A stretch of DNA of 64,000 nucleotides, taken from assembly GCA_963733905.1 (NCBI GenBank), contig CAVTEU010000007.1, positions 434,001 through 498,000 of the forward strand, given 5' to 3'. Positions 10,508 to 20,582 of the stretch are shown here, piece by piece. The position numbers and the translations under genes are program-made. Position 1 is the stretch's first letter, and every line of letters starts with the position of its first letter. The notes below the pieces were generated by a model. The model worked only from the letters and a program-made list of their open reading frames with translations. It was not told the DNA's origin and made no database searches. Origin of the DNA: DATADW01 sp963733905. Lineage in GTDB: Bacteria; Actinomycetota; Acidimicrobiia; Spongiisociales; DATADW01.

Positions 10508-13398
10508 TCACGGCCGTGCCGCTAGTTCAGAGGTGGCTTCACGCTCGGCAAGCCTTGTACCAAGCGCCCGCATGACAGCCAGCGCGATGTCGGGACGCTC
10601 CCTCAGGATGGCGATGAACTGCGTTCGACCGATCGTGAGCAGCCGAACGTCCCCGTCAGCCATCAGCGATGCCATCCGAGGCTGGTCGGCGATGATCGCC
10701 ATCTCGCCGACCACATCGCCTTCTCCTCGCCGAGCAATTTCGGAGCCGTTGCGGGTGACGATCACTTCACCGGAGACGACGATGTGCATGTCTGTGCCGG
10801 GCTCGCCCTCGGCGATGATCGTGTCGCCGTCGCCGTGGGCGTTCTCCTCTGCCACCTGGGCGATCCGCTCGAGGTCCTGAGGTGCGAGCCGGGCGAAAAT
10901 CGGGACCTTGCGGAGGAACAAGACCCGCTCCATCACGTTGAGGGTGGCCAGGGTCCGAGCCATCTCATCTCCCGGGGTCGTAGCGAATTCGACGCATCTT
11001 CGGATCCAACGATCATGATGGCTCCGCAGCTTGGGGATCGGCAACGGGCCCTCTCCGGTCTCGGTGCCTTCCAGCACCGAAATGAGCGGACGAAGCAGCG
11101 CGGCCTCGTGCGACGAGTCGATCAGCTCGATCGCACCGGCGCGCTGTGCCGGGTCCTCGCTGTTGAGGTTGTCCAGCGCCTCACTCAAAGGGGAGTCGTC
11201 GTCGAGCAAGGCCGCGGCGCGAACGGCATTGCCGGCCTCTCTCAAGGAGAGCCCCGTGAGTGAATCCCGGATGAGGAACCACCTCTCGTCGCCGCCGGCG
11301 ACGATTGCCGCGGCGAGCCCGGCATCCTCTTTCGACTGAGCTACTTGCCGCTCGGCGATACCAGCGGATCCGACCGGCTACCCCCGGTCGTGGAAGCTCT
11401 TTCAGGGCGAGCAGTGCCCCGGATTCGGTCTCGGGGCGATCGAGCGCCTCGGCGACCGCGGGCAGGGCGGTGACGCCAACACGGCCGATAGCCGCCGCCA
11501 CCTCTGACAGGACACCGGGGTCGCCGTCGCCGAGCATGTCGATGAGCGTCGGGAGCGAGTGCTCTGGGTCTATGGCAGCCATGGCGCGGGCTGCCGCCAT
11601 GCGCACGGTCGGGCTCGGGTCGTCGTGTCGGTCGGCCACCAGCCGGTAGCACACGTTTTCGGCGGCGCGTCCCATGGCGGCGACGGCGATGGCGCGCAGC
11701 CGGTCGTCGGGGTCGGTGCTCATCGGCGCCAACACCGAGTCGAGCACACCGGGGTGGTCGCCGCTGACCCAAGAGGCTGCCTGCGCCCGAACCACCGGGT
11801 CGGGGTCACCGATGAGCCTCAAGAGCATGGACGTTTCCCCACCAAGCTCTCCGATCGCATCTGTCGCCGCGAGGCGAACCTCGGGATGGGGGTCGGCCAG
11901 CAGCGCCGCCACTTCGGGAAGCAGGGCGGTCTCCCCGATGGTGACGACCGAGCGGAGGGCTGCCTCCCTCACTTCGGCATCGGCATCGCTCAGTGCCAGC
12001 CGCAGTGCTTCGCCCTGGAGGATTCCGGCAACCGATCCAGCATCTCGACTGCGATCCGGCGCACCCGCGGATCGTGATCGGTCACCGCCGACAGCACGGC
12101 GTCGATGGCCGCCGCATCCACGAAAGCGAGCGGCGACCCATCGAAAACATGGGGTCGGCCGGCCCGCAGTGTTTCGACCACCGCTCCGGGGTAGCCCCGC
12201 TTCGCCCGCCAACTGGCGAAGGTCGCCACCAGTGCCAGCGATAGGCCGACCACGAAGAGGATGCTTGGCCCAAGGCTCTCCTCCCCGGCGAGGAGCAGGA
12301 CGCCGGCCAGCGCGGTTCCGGCCTGGGCCGGTAGGCCGTTGATGAAGGCACGCGCCTGGTCGCGCCGCTCGGGTGGTGTCACGTTGATCATCGTCTCCCA
12401 GGCGCTGTTGGCCAGACCCTGCATCGCCATGAGTTGGACGAACCGCACCGCCGCCAGGGAAATGAATGAGGAGTCGAAGACGAGCAAGGCGAACCCAGCC
12501 ACGTACATCACCCCGTAACCCACGACGACAGATGGCGCACCCCATCCGGCGAACAACCCTGGCGCGACCAACACCGAGACCAACAACGCCATCACCGTGG
12601 CCACCCCGGTGAACGTCCCCAGGAATCCCGCCAGCCCGCCGGCGTCTGGGAAGCGCTCGGCGGCGGCGCCGGAGAAGGGCAGATAGAGGAGGTAGAGGAG
12701 CACGGAGAAGAGCAGCGCCGCTACCGCGAGCCACCGCAACATGCGTCGATCCCCACATGACCTGCCACCCCTGCCGGATCGCATGGAATGGCCGCCATCG
12801 TTGGGGACATCGCCGCAACCGGGACCGCATGACGCGCCACGAGGCGGCGAGCGAGGGCGGTGACTGCCACGAGTGAGACTGCCCACACCAGCAGCAGGTT
12901 CTCCGCACCGAGCCAGGCGGCAAGAGGGCCGGTGATCAACCCGCCCACGGCGGCCCCGGCTATCCCCCCGGCAGCGAACAATGGGAAGAGCCTCTTTGCC
13001 TGCCGGGTGTCGGTCACCAACCCGGCAATTCCCCAGAGGTAGAAGCCCTGGACGAGCAGGGCGACACCGGCGAGAAGCCACATGGCCCCATACACCGCGG
13101 CTGTTCCGCTGGAGACCGCAACCCTGCCGAGGACCAGAAGTACGGCCAGGACCAACGGGATGGTCACGAACAGCGACCTCGGTGGCGTTCGCTGGAGGAG
13201 ACCGGTCACCACCAGCGAGACCACCGCCGACAGCACGCCGAGCAGCACGTAGAGCAAAGGGAGCAGGTCGACGCCGTAGCGGGCGAAGAGCAGGGCGTCG
13301 ATGCTGCTCTGCCCGAGAGCCAGCCCGGCCCAAGCAACGAACATCAGGGCCACGACGAGCCCGACCATCACCTCCTCGCCGGGACGAACCCCCACCAT
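10508..13398 (-). CDS. NTT-like transporter fused to HEAT repeats and a cNMP-binding domain
   Basis: Roughly 960-residue membrane protein. The N-terminal half (13398 to about 12130) has some 11-12 hydrophobic helices and resembles the Npt1/Npt2 (NTT, ADP/ATP translocase) branch of MFS-like carriers ('GQSSIDALLFARYGVDLLP', 'ETMINVTPPERRDQARAF'). The middle (about 12110-11250) is at least six HEAT/PBS-type repeats ('DPHPEVRLAATDAIGEL', 'DPDPVVRAQAA'). The C-terminus (about 10950-10510) is a CAP_ED domain: 'IFARLAPQDLERIAQ', 'EGEPGTDMHIVVSGEV', 'GEGDVVGEMAII'. Frame changes occur near 12760, 12035 and 11330-11250. It starts 30 bases after the cyclase/ATPase gene, apparently in its operon. Nucleotide transport itself is inferred, not shown. 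Confidence 0.8.
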
Positions 13399-13428
13399 CC
13401 CACCGAGTCGGCTGGCGCGAGGCTCTAT

Positions 13429-16123
13429 TCAATCCTCCATGGCGTAGGCGATGGCCTCGGCCAGGCTCATCGAGCGTCCTTCGGCGAGTTCCCGTTCTGC
13501 GGCGTCGTCGCCGATTGCGGCGCGGCCATCGGCGAGCACGTCGATTTCCGGATAGAAGACCGAAGCCGGTACCGGATACTGGGCGTCCCCCTCCTTTCGC
13601 CGCCCGAACCTCTTCGGCCTTCGCCAGCAACCGGAGCGCACGGACATGCCGTCCCTCGCCCGCCTCGATGAAGGACAGCGACTCCAGCCCCAAGCCGATG
13701 CCTGCCTTGTTGTCGGCATCGGCGAAAAGCCCGATCGCTTCCACGATGTCCTCCTGGCGTCGGCGTGTCTCCCTTCGATGAGATGACCCTGTCCCATGGC
13801 CATGAGGGCATCGGCAAGGTGAAACATGTCGCCCAGCTCGCGGTACGCCACGATCGCCTCCTCGAGCAACAGAAAGGCCCTCATCTTCGCCCGACCCGGC
13901 CTTCATGTCGCCCGACCCGGCGAGGAACATCGCCATGTTTCCTTTCGTCTTGGCCACTCCCCCAAGGTCACCCAGCTCCTCGAAGAGACGTAGCGCCTCT
14001 TCGAGCCGGCCCATGGCGATGAGGTGGGCGGGCCGGCCGGCGAATCCGCGGTCGAAGGGCTCGTCTGACGTCATCACCGGTACGAAGGCGAGGTCGTAGG
14101 TCGCCTCAGCGATGCCTTGCTTGTCTCCCAACTCCTCGGACATGGCGAGAGCCCGCTGGTAGTGGTCAGCGGTCTCGTTGTAGTCGGCCTGCCAGAAGGC
14201 CAGGCTCCCTGCCGCAAGATGGGCGGCCGCCCGGGCACGACTGGGGTCGGCGCCGGGGGCGGCCAGGAGTCTCTCCACCCACGATCTCCCGACGGCGAGA
14301 TGCCCCCTTTGCTGGTAGTAGCGCCACATCGCCGAGGCAGCCTCCATCCCGCGCTCTATTTCTCCCGTCTCGAGCGTCCACCGCAGCGCGGCTTCGAGGT
14401 TGCCCTGCTCCATCTCGAACCGCCTCAGCCAGTCGGCTTGGTCCCGGCCGGTGAGGTGACGCTCCCCCTCGAGTGCCATGGCCGAGGTAGAGGTCGGCAT
14501 GACGGCGCCGGATGTTGCCCGCATCGGATCCTGCATCGAGCAGCTCGGCGGCAAATTCGTGGATCGTCTGCAGCATCACGAACCTTGGCTCTCCTCTCCC
14601 CGAGTCGACACTCATCACGAGGCTGCTGTCCACCAACTTCCCCAGCGTGTCCATCACATCGAGCTCTCCATCCGGGTCCACCACCGTCTCGATCGCATCG
14701 AGATCGGCTCCATCGGAGAACACGGCCAGCCTCGGGAACAGCAATCTCTCCTGGTCACCCAGAAGGTCGTAACTCCACTGGATCGTGGCGCGCAGCGTCC
14801 GTTGCCGTGGCGGCAGATTGGTGGACGAAGCGGCCAGCGTGTCCAGCCCGGTGGAGAGCCGAGCCAGGATGGCGCGCGGCGAGAGGATGTTCACCCGCCT
14901 CGCCGCCAGCTCGATGGCGAGTGGCAGCCCATCGAGCCGGGCGCAGAGTTGGGCGATGGCGACCGACGGAGTCCTCGCTGAGGTCGAGCGCCGGCCTGAT
15001 CGCCTGGGCGCGCTCGACGAACAACGCCACCGCTTCCGATCGCAAGACTGTTTCGCGCTCGTCATCGGGATCTGCCAGCCGCAGCGGTGGGACGGGAAGT
15101 TCGTGCTCTCCGTAGAGCCGGAGGGGCGTACGGCTCGTCACGAGAAGCTTGACCCCTGGCGCCGATCCGAGCAGCCGCTCGACAACGGGTGCCGCTTCAA
15201 GCAGTTGCTCGAAGTTGTCGAGCACGAGCAATGCCTCCTTGTCGGCGAGCCAGTCGGTCAGGACGTCGGCGATGGAACGTCCCGGGCCCTCCTGAATCCC
15301 CAACGTCTGGGCGACGGCCGACGCCACCTGCGCCGGGTCGGAGACGGCGGCGAGCTCGACCAGGTAGACGCCGTCATGAAACCGGTGGAGCAGTCTCCCC
15401 GCCACCTCGACCGCCAGCCTGGTCTTGCCGGTCCCACCCGGCCCGGTGAGCGTCACCAGACGGTGTCGCTCGAGCATCTCGATCGTCGCCGCGATCTCAT
15501 CGGTCCGCCCCACCAGGCTGGTGAGCTGGAGCGGCAGGTTGTTGGGGCGGGCGTCCATGCGAGCGGAGCGCCGGGAACTCGCTCGGCAGCCCGGCGATCA
15601 CCACCTGATAGATGCGCTCGGGATGAGCGAGGTCCTTGAGCCGATGTGATCCCAGGTCGCGTAGCTCGACTCCCTCCGGAAGGGAGTGTTCCACGAGCGC
15701 CCTCGCTGGGCCGGAAACGAGAATCTGCCCCCCGTGCCCCGCCGCGCCGATCCGGGCGGCGCGGTTCACATCGAGCCCGAGATAGTCGTCGCCGCCAAGC
15801 GTCCCCTCACCGGTGTGGATCCCCATCCGCACCGCAAGCTCGACTCCGTCGGGCCAGTCATGGTCATGGATCGCCCGCTGGGCGGACACCGCAGCGCGCA
15901 CCGCCTGCGCCGGAGTCTGGAAAACGGCAAAGAACGAGTCGCCCTCGGTGCGGACGACGATCCCCGACTCTTCGGTGATCGCGGCGCGCATGATGTCGTC
16001 GTGCTCGGCTTGGACCGCTCGGTATCCCTCACCCAGCTCCTGGAGGAGCCGCGTCGAGCCCTCGATGTCGGTGAACACGAACGTGACCGTCCCGGTAGGC
16101 AGTGCTGGGTCGGGAGCCGTCAT
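13429..16123 (-). CDS. Class III cyclase + STAND ATPase + TPR regulator (frameshifted)
   Basis: Signalling protein of about 900 residues. The cyclase domain starts at ATG 16123: 'TVTFVFTDIEGSTRLLQ', 'VVRTEGDSFFAVFQ', 'VRMGIHTGE', 'GLDVNRAARIGAAGHGGQI'. Both metal-binding Asp residues and the catalytic N-x3-R pair (VNRAAR) are present. Next is an NB-ARC-like ATPase with Walker A 'GPGGTGKT' and Walker B 'ALLVLDNFEQLL', followed by 'SRLDGLPLAIEL'-type and winged-helix segments, then TPRs to 'SLAEAIAYAMED'. Frame changes near 15550, 14960, 14500, 13890 and 13740. The same architecture is intact at 41.1-43.7 kb. Downstream and co-directional is the NTT-HEAT-cNMP-binding transporter. Confidence 0.9.
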
Positions 16124-16225
16124 GGGACGGAAGTATGGCAACGGAGTCGGGGGCCCTCGTCGAGTCGCGTGACGGCGGAGCCGGCACCCCTTTGATATGG
16201 TGGCTCAGCCCCCGGAGGAGGTTCG

Positions 16226-16585
16226 ATGGCGGTCGAATGGACGTGCTCGCTCTACTGGAACTGCACTTCCAAGGTGGTCGGCGAGACCGAGGAGGAAGTG
16301 GTCAAGGGAGCGGCCACCCACGCCGCCGAGCACCACGACATGGACGAACTCGACGACGCCGTTGTCGAGCAGATCCGCGGCGAGATCGTCGAGGCGCCCA
16401 GCAGGATCAAGTGGACCTGCTCGCTCTACTGGGATTGCACCTCCGAGGTCGAGGGCGAGAGCGAAGAAGAGGTGATGGAGGGTGTGAGCACCCACGCCGC
16501 CGAGCACCACGACATGGCCGACCTGGACGACGCCACCCTGGAGAAGGTGAAGAGCGAGCTGACGCCTGAATTTGGCCTCCCCTGA
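16226..16585 (+). CDS. Tandem DUF1059 protein
   Basis: 119-residue soluble protein made of two copies of a domain of about 55 residues. Both copies start 'WTCSLYW(N/D)CTS', continue 'GE(T/S)EEEV' and reach 'THAAEHHDM' before an acidic helix. This matches the DUF1059 pattern of two cysteines, an acidic helix and His-rich 'H..HH'. Most DUF1059 proteins have one copy. The copies are similar at DNA level too, so the duplication is probably fairly recent or under strong constraint. A strong ribosome site (GGAGGAGG) lies 5 bases before the ATG. The function is unknown; a small metal or thiol protein is plausible from the paired Cys/His. Confidence 0.85.
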   Translation: MAVEWTCSLYWNCTSKVVGETEEEVVKGAATHAAEHHDMDELDDAVVEQIRGEIVEAPSRIKWTCSLYWDCTSEVEGESEEEVMEGVSTHAAEHHDMADLDDATLEKVKSELTPEFGLP

Positions 16586-16628
16586 CGGAGGCGCGAGCGC
16601 GAGCGGAGGGGGTGTTCAGCGGCCGCAG

Positions 16629-17423
16629 TCACCACCGCCGATGACGCAGTGACGTCAGACGGCTGCTCGCGATCGCCGGGACTGACGCCGGTCGATACTC
16701 GGCTCGATCCCGATGGGCGATCGCCGGCTCGATGCTCGACAACGGGGTCACCGTCACGTAGTTGTCGGCGCACAGCGCGGTGTCGCTTGCCGGGTCGGCG
16801 CCCGCCGTTTCGGTCCTTATGGCGAACTGCAACCGCTGATCGGTGACGTCGGTGGTGGCGACCTGGAAGTATCCGAACTCGTCCAGCTCGGCCCATTTGG
16901 TGCCTGCGATTTGCTCGATGGGCACGGCTGGGATGTTGACATTGAGGACATGCGGTGAATTGGCGTTGGCCACCATCCAGCGAACCGCCGACGCGCCCAC
17001 GGACACCGCCGTTTCCCACAGCCACGGGTCCGAGGGGGCGAGCGAGATGGCGATTCCCCTGCTGCCGAAGGTGCGTGCGGTGAGCGCCGCACCGACCGTC
17101 CCCGAGTGGATCACCGAGTGCCCGGTGTTGATCCCGGCGTTGATGCCCGAAACAACCAGATCGGGTGGCCGGCCAAAGGCCCCGAGCGCTGCCGCCATCA
17201 CCGCCAGCCCCGGTGGGCCGGCGATCGTGTGGGCGATGAACCCGTCCATCTCCTTGGTGCTCAATTCGACCCCGGTCTGCGGGTCGAACCGGCCGATTCC
17301 GGTGCCGGCTCCCGACATGTTGGTCGCCGGGGCGGCGACGACCACCTCGAACTCGACGGCCAACTCCTTGGCGAGCAGGAGCAGCCCGGGCGAATCGATC
17401 CCGTCGTCGTTGGTCATGATCAA
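16629..17423 (-). CDS. surE: 5'/3'-nucleotidase SurE
   Basis: SurE-type nucleoside monophosphate phosphatase (metal-dependent, survival protein E). The N-terminal metal site 'TNDDGIDSPGLLLL' carries the two conserved Asp; 'PATNMSGAG' gives the conserved Asn/Ser block and 'DLVVSGINAGINTG' the second signature. Length of 264 residues fits the family. Start is TTG 17423 or ATG 17417. The TTG overlaps the stop of the upstream PfkB gene, so the two are probably translationally coupled. The frame is intact. The C-terminal 20 residues are low-complexity and may reflect a late frameshift. Confidence 0.92.
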   Translation of the reverse strand: MIMTNDDGIDSPGLLLLAKELAVEFEVVVAAPATNMSGAGTGIGRFDPQTGVELSTKEMDGFIAHTIAGPPGLAVMAAALGAFGRPPDLVVSGINAGINTGHSVIHSGTVGAALTARTFGSRGIAISLAPSDPWLWETAVSVGASAVRWMVANANSPHVLNVNIPAVPIEQIAGTKWAELDEFGYFQVATTDVTDQRLQFAIRTETAGADPASDTALCADNYVTVTPLSSIEPAIAHRDRAEYRPASVPAIASSRLTSLRHRRW

Positions 17424-18439
17424 GCCGTGGCAGATCGGTCATGCTCATGTCCTCCGATACGGTCTCTATCTCGACGCGTTCCGCCAGGGTCTCGATGAGG
17501 TCCTCCGAGGCGCTTCCCAGGCCGTGCCGGGTGACGTTGGCGGTCCCGGCGGCACAGGCGAGCTTGAGGATGTCGACCGGGTCCAAGCCGCGGCTGACCC
17601 CGGCGGCCAACCCCGCCGTCATCGAGTCTCCGGCCCCTCTGGTTTCGGCGGGTTCCAGATCTGGGGTGATGGCCCGGTAGACAGCGCCGTCCAGCCGGGC
17701 GAGGGCCGGACGGTCTCGCCCGGGAGAGCACGACCGCCTCGGCCCCGTCGGCGACCAAGCGGTCCATCGCGGAGCGCGCCGCCTCCTCGTCGTCACCTTC
17801 GAGGAGGCCGTCTTCGGCCAGGTTCTCGTCGCTCACCTTGAGGATGCCGATCGGGCCCCCTTCGAGAAATGCCGACAGATCGGGGCCGTGTATGTCGGCC
17901 ACAACCGTGACCCCGACGGCGTCTAGGTCGTGACCCAGTCGGCGGTAGGTGTCGGTCGGGATGACTTCTCCGAGCTGGCCGGTGATGACTACAACCTTCG
18001 AGGCGAGGGCCAGGTCGAGGAACTTGCCGTAGAGGTCGTCCAACTCGTGGCGCTCGAGAGTCAGCGGCTCACCCTCGGCTATGAGTTGGCGCTCACCCGA
18101 CCGCCTGTCTTGCACCGTGGCGGGCGAGCTCCCATGGGTCTCGACGGTGCTGAGGTCGATTTCCCACTCCTTGACCAGCCCATGGATCACATGCCCGACT
18201 TCGCCCCCGAGCGGCCCACAGATGATCGGCTGTTCGCCCAGTTCCCTGAGCATCCTCGCCACCCAGACTCCCTGACCACCGGCGTGCACGTGTATCTCGT
18301 CGCCTTCATCCGAGCCAACGCTTTCGACGGTCACCGTGAGGGTCAACATCGGGGCGAACACAGCGACAGTGTGCGATCCCATGGGGCGGGCAATACCCGG
18401 CAGAGGGTGCCGGGAAACGGCCGACGGTTTGGCGGTCAT
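17420..18439 (-). CDS. PfkB family carbohydrate kinase (frameshifted)
   Basis: Ribokinase-fold sugar kinase, likely of the phosphofructokinase/tagatose kinase branch. Visible: N-terminal substrate-side 'HVHAGGQGVWVARMLRELG', middle 'VVVITGQLGEVIP' and 'GVTVVADIHGPDLSAFLEGG', and, after a shift near 17720, the PfkB signature 2 'ETRGAGDSMTAGLAAG' with the catalytic Asp in GAGD, then 'VDILKLACAAGTANVTRHG'. A second shift is needed near the end to reach the stop that overlaps surE. Start is 18439, or 18382 at 'MGSHTVAVF', which looks more like the family N-terminus. The exact sugar is unknown. Coupling with surE suggests a role in sugar- or nucleoside-phosphate turnover (inference). Confidence 0.85.
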   Translation of the reverse strand: MTAKPSAVSRHPLPGIARPMGSHTVAVFAPMLTLTVTVESVGSDEGDEIHVHAGGQGVWVARMLRELGEQPIICGPLGGEVGHVIHGLVKEWEIDLSTVETHGSSPATVQDRRSGERQLIAEGEPLTLERHELDDLYGKFLDLALASKVVVITGQLGEVIPTDTYRRLGHDLDAVGVTVVADIHGPDLSAFLEGGPIGILKVSDENLAEDGLLEGDDEEAARSAMDRLVADGAEAVVLSRARPSGPRPAGRRCLPGHHPRSGTRRNQRGRRLDDGGVGRRGQPRLGPGRHPQARLCRRDRQRHPARPGKRLGGPHRDPGGTRRDRDRIGGHEHDRSATA

Positions 18440-18605
18440 GTCCCGCGGGTACGGGATCCGGAAGCAACGACCAAGGAGCGAGTCGTGCCACTTCGAGTAT
18501 GGAACCTGAGACGGGAAGAGAACGTACTTCCACATCAGCAGGGACTACTCCGGAGAGGTACCGCCTTGGACAAGTCGGCGGAGATTGGCTCGCACCGCGG
18601 ATCGG

Positions 18606-18722
18606 ATGCGACTTACCCGCGAGCAGCTCTACGAGGAAGCCAAGGAACTCAACATCCGCGGCCGGTCGATGATGAACAAGCATGAGCTGAGGAGCGCCGT
18701 CGACCACAGGACCGGCCGGTAA
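18606..18722 (+). CDS. Rho_N/SAP-like mini protein
   Basis: 38-residue peptide 'MRLTREQLYEEAKELN' plus 'IRGRSMMNKHELRSAV', matching the short helix-extended-loop-helix of Rho N-terminal/SAP-like nucleic-acid-binding domains ('LYEEAKELNIRGRSxMxKxELxxAV'). Small stand-alone copies are common in actinobacteria. Upstream codons from about 18495 in neighbouring frames may supply a longer N-terminus, so the true start may be earlier. The downstream neighbour is convergent. Confidence 0.6.
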   Translation: MRLTREQLYEEAKELNIRGRSMMNKHELRSAVDHRTGR

Positions 18723-18808
18723 CGGGCTCGGCACGTCCGCAGCGCCGCGCCGCCGTTCTGTGGGCTCGAAGCGCTGTTGTGTAGCTGTTTGAACCCTGGG
18801 TTCGCAGG

Positions 18809-19469
18809 TCAGGCCTCGGCGGGTCCGATCGCTGGTACGTCGACGGATTCGCCCTCGAGCCGGCGATAGACGTACGCCGTCGCCAGCAGGCTGATCGCCG
18901 CGGTGATGATTACCCCGACGATAAGGGCGAGTAACCCCAGGATGTTGAGCAGGAACAGGACGACGAAGAATCCCAGGAGGTCCCACTTGTGACCTTTGGT
19001 TATCTCGGAGCTGCGTGTCAATGCTGCGATGGCGTCAACGTTGTGGTTGACGATTATCCATGAGAAGAACCCGAAGGTGAGCAACACCCAGATCCCCGGG
19101 ATGACGAAGAGTACGAACCCCACCAAGCACATCAGCCCGAAGAGGATTGAAGCGATGATGTAGGCCAGCAGGTAACGGCCGGTCCGGAAGACGTCGGCGC
19201 GCTTCGACTGGCTCTCCACGAGTGATCAGGAGAGCAATTCGGATCCATCCCATGCCGATGATGGCTCCGACCAGGAACTCGACAACACCGGCGAGAAACC
19301 TCACCCAGGCATTGTCCGAGGCCGCCAGGGTGAACCAGGTGACCAGCCCCGTCACCACCAAGACGAGGAGCCCGGCCAACAACATCGGCCCGACGTTCTC
19401 CCAGAGCTTGCGCCACCCGTATTCGATCGCTGCGCCGATATGGACCGGCTGGCTCGAAGGTGTGGTCAT
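18809..19469 (-). CDS. Multi-pass membrane protein, DUF975-like (one frameshift)
   Basis: About 220 residues with roughly six hydrophobic helices. N-terminal frame: 'IGAAIEYGWRKLWENVGPM' and helices to 'GMGWIRIALLITRGE'. After a shift near 19210 the second frame gives 'KRADVFRTGRYLLAYIIA', then 'FVIPGIWVLLTFGFFSWIIV', 'SSEITKGHKWDLLGFFVVL' and a final helix. The 'PGI' followed by 'S...TKG..W' pattern recalls DUF975 and related membrane families of unknown role. The ATG follows a good GGAGGGG site. It lies downstream of the Tad operon in the same direction, with a gap of 85 bases, so co-transcription is possible but unproven. Confidence 0.7.
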
Positions 19470-19554
19470 CTCCCCCTCCTAGGTGCCCCACGAAGCTACC
19501 CCATGCGATGACCAGGTCGAAGAGCACCGGCGCGCCACGAGGCGGCCACCACTG

Positions 19555-20580
19555 TCAGTCCGGGTCGAGCCGTCCGTCGATCAGTCGGTCGAAGACGTGG
19601 CCGCCGGCGGGATTGAAGCGGTAGGAGGCAAATTCCTTCCGGAACTCGAGGTCCAGGTTGGCCTGCCCCGCCCGGTACTTCTCCAGCGAGAAGACGACGG
19701 TGTTGTGGAAGTCCTCTGCCCTCACCGCGTCATATGTCAGGTGCATCTTCGAGACGATGCGGTGCTTGTCGTTGAGCAGGATCGCCAGGTCGGCTTCGTA
19801 GGCCAACGAGGTTGATCCGCGCAGGTGGTGCAACCGCATCCGGGGCGAGCCGAGGCCCTCACGGTCGGCGGCGGCGATGGCCAGCACGGCGATGTCGCCG
19901 TGAAGAGCAAGCTCCTTCAGCCCCTCGGCCACCCGGGTCACCCGGTCGCCATCGTTGGCAAGGTCGGGGCCGGCGGCGACCTTCTGCAGGTAATCGACGA
20001 CGAGCACCTGGGCTCCGTCTCCCGACTCCTCTACATGACGAGCCAGTTCGGAGACGCCGGTGGTGGACCCGGAGGCCTTGATGACCCAGAGCCGGTCGGC
20101 ATACGAGCTGAGTCGCTCGTATGCGGGGCGAAGCCGCGGCTCGTACATCACTTCCTGCTCGAGCCAGGCGCGGCCGGCCAAGACCTCGCGAAGCACCCGG
20201 CGAAACTTGAACCTGGCGTCTTCGTCTCCGCCCTCTTCGGCGATCTCGAGCGCCAGCAGCCTGCCCAGCAACTCGCGCTCCTCGTGCTCGTAGCAGGCGT
20301 AGACCACCGGATGGCCGGCGAGGGCGAACGATCGGGCCCATTGCAGCGCGGTGATCGTCTTGCCGACCCCGGGCAATCCGCCGATCAGGGTGAGATCGCC
20401 CGGCCGGAGCCCGCCATCGAGGACTCGGTCCATTGGATCGAACCCGGTGGCGAAACGAGGGCGCTCGGCGGTCCCCCGGCGCCGGTCGCTGTCGAGGTCG
20501 TCGAGCAGCGAGACGAGGTTCTTGGGGACGCCGCAGTTGTCGTTGAGCGGAAGGTCGAGCGTGGTGGTGTGCGTGGTCAT
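19555..20580 (-). CDS. DnaB-like/RecA-fold ATPase at the end of the Tad operon
   Basis: 341 residues from ATG 20580, a DnaB helicase C-terminal (RecA-like) domain without the DnaB N-terminal domain. 'FATGFDPMDRVLDGGLRPGD' precedes Walker A 'GGLPGVGKT' at residues 67-75. Walker B 'QVLVVDYLQK' is at 191-200, followed by 'RGSTSLAYEADLAILL' as in DnaB motif 4. The frame is intact. It lies two bases after the inferred TadC stop; as sequenced, tadC reads straight into it. Single-domain DnaB-like ATPases are known as KaiC/RadA-like regulators and helicases. What it does beside a pilus operon is unknown. It could be an independent replication or repair gene. Confidence 0.85.
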   Translation of the reverse strand: MTTHTTTLDLPLNDNCGVPKNLVSLLDDLDSDRRRGTAERPRFATGFDPMDRVLDGGLRPGDLTLIGGLPGVGKTITALQWARSFALAGHPVVYACYEHEERELLGRLLALEIAEEGGDEDARFKFRRVLREVLAGRAWLEQEVMYEPRLRPAYERLSSYADRLWVIKASGSTTGVSELARHVEESGDGAQVLVVDYLQKVAAGPDLANDGDRVTRVAEGLKELALHGDIAVLAIAAADREGLGSPRMRLHHLRGSTSLAYEADLAILLNDKHRIVSKMHLTYDAVRAEDFHNTVVFSLEKYRAGQANLDLEFRKEFASYRFNPAGGHVFDRLIDGRLDPD

Positions 20581-20582
20581 GT

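Noticed and set aside
11990..14554. One very long 854-residue minus ORF
   Set aside because: It is a read-through of two genes in a high-GC frame: TPR part of the cyclase gene, shadow sequence, then the transporter half. The domain content splits it.
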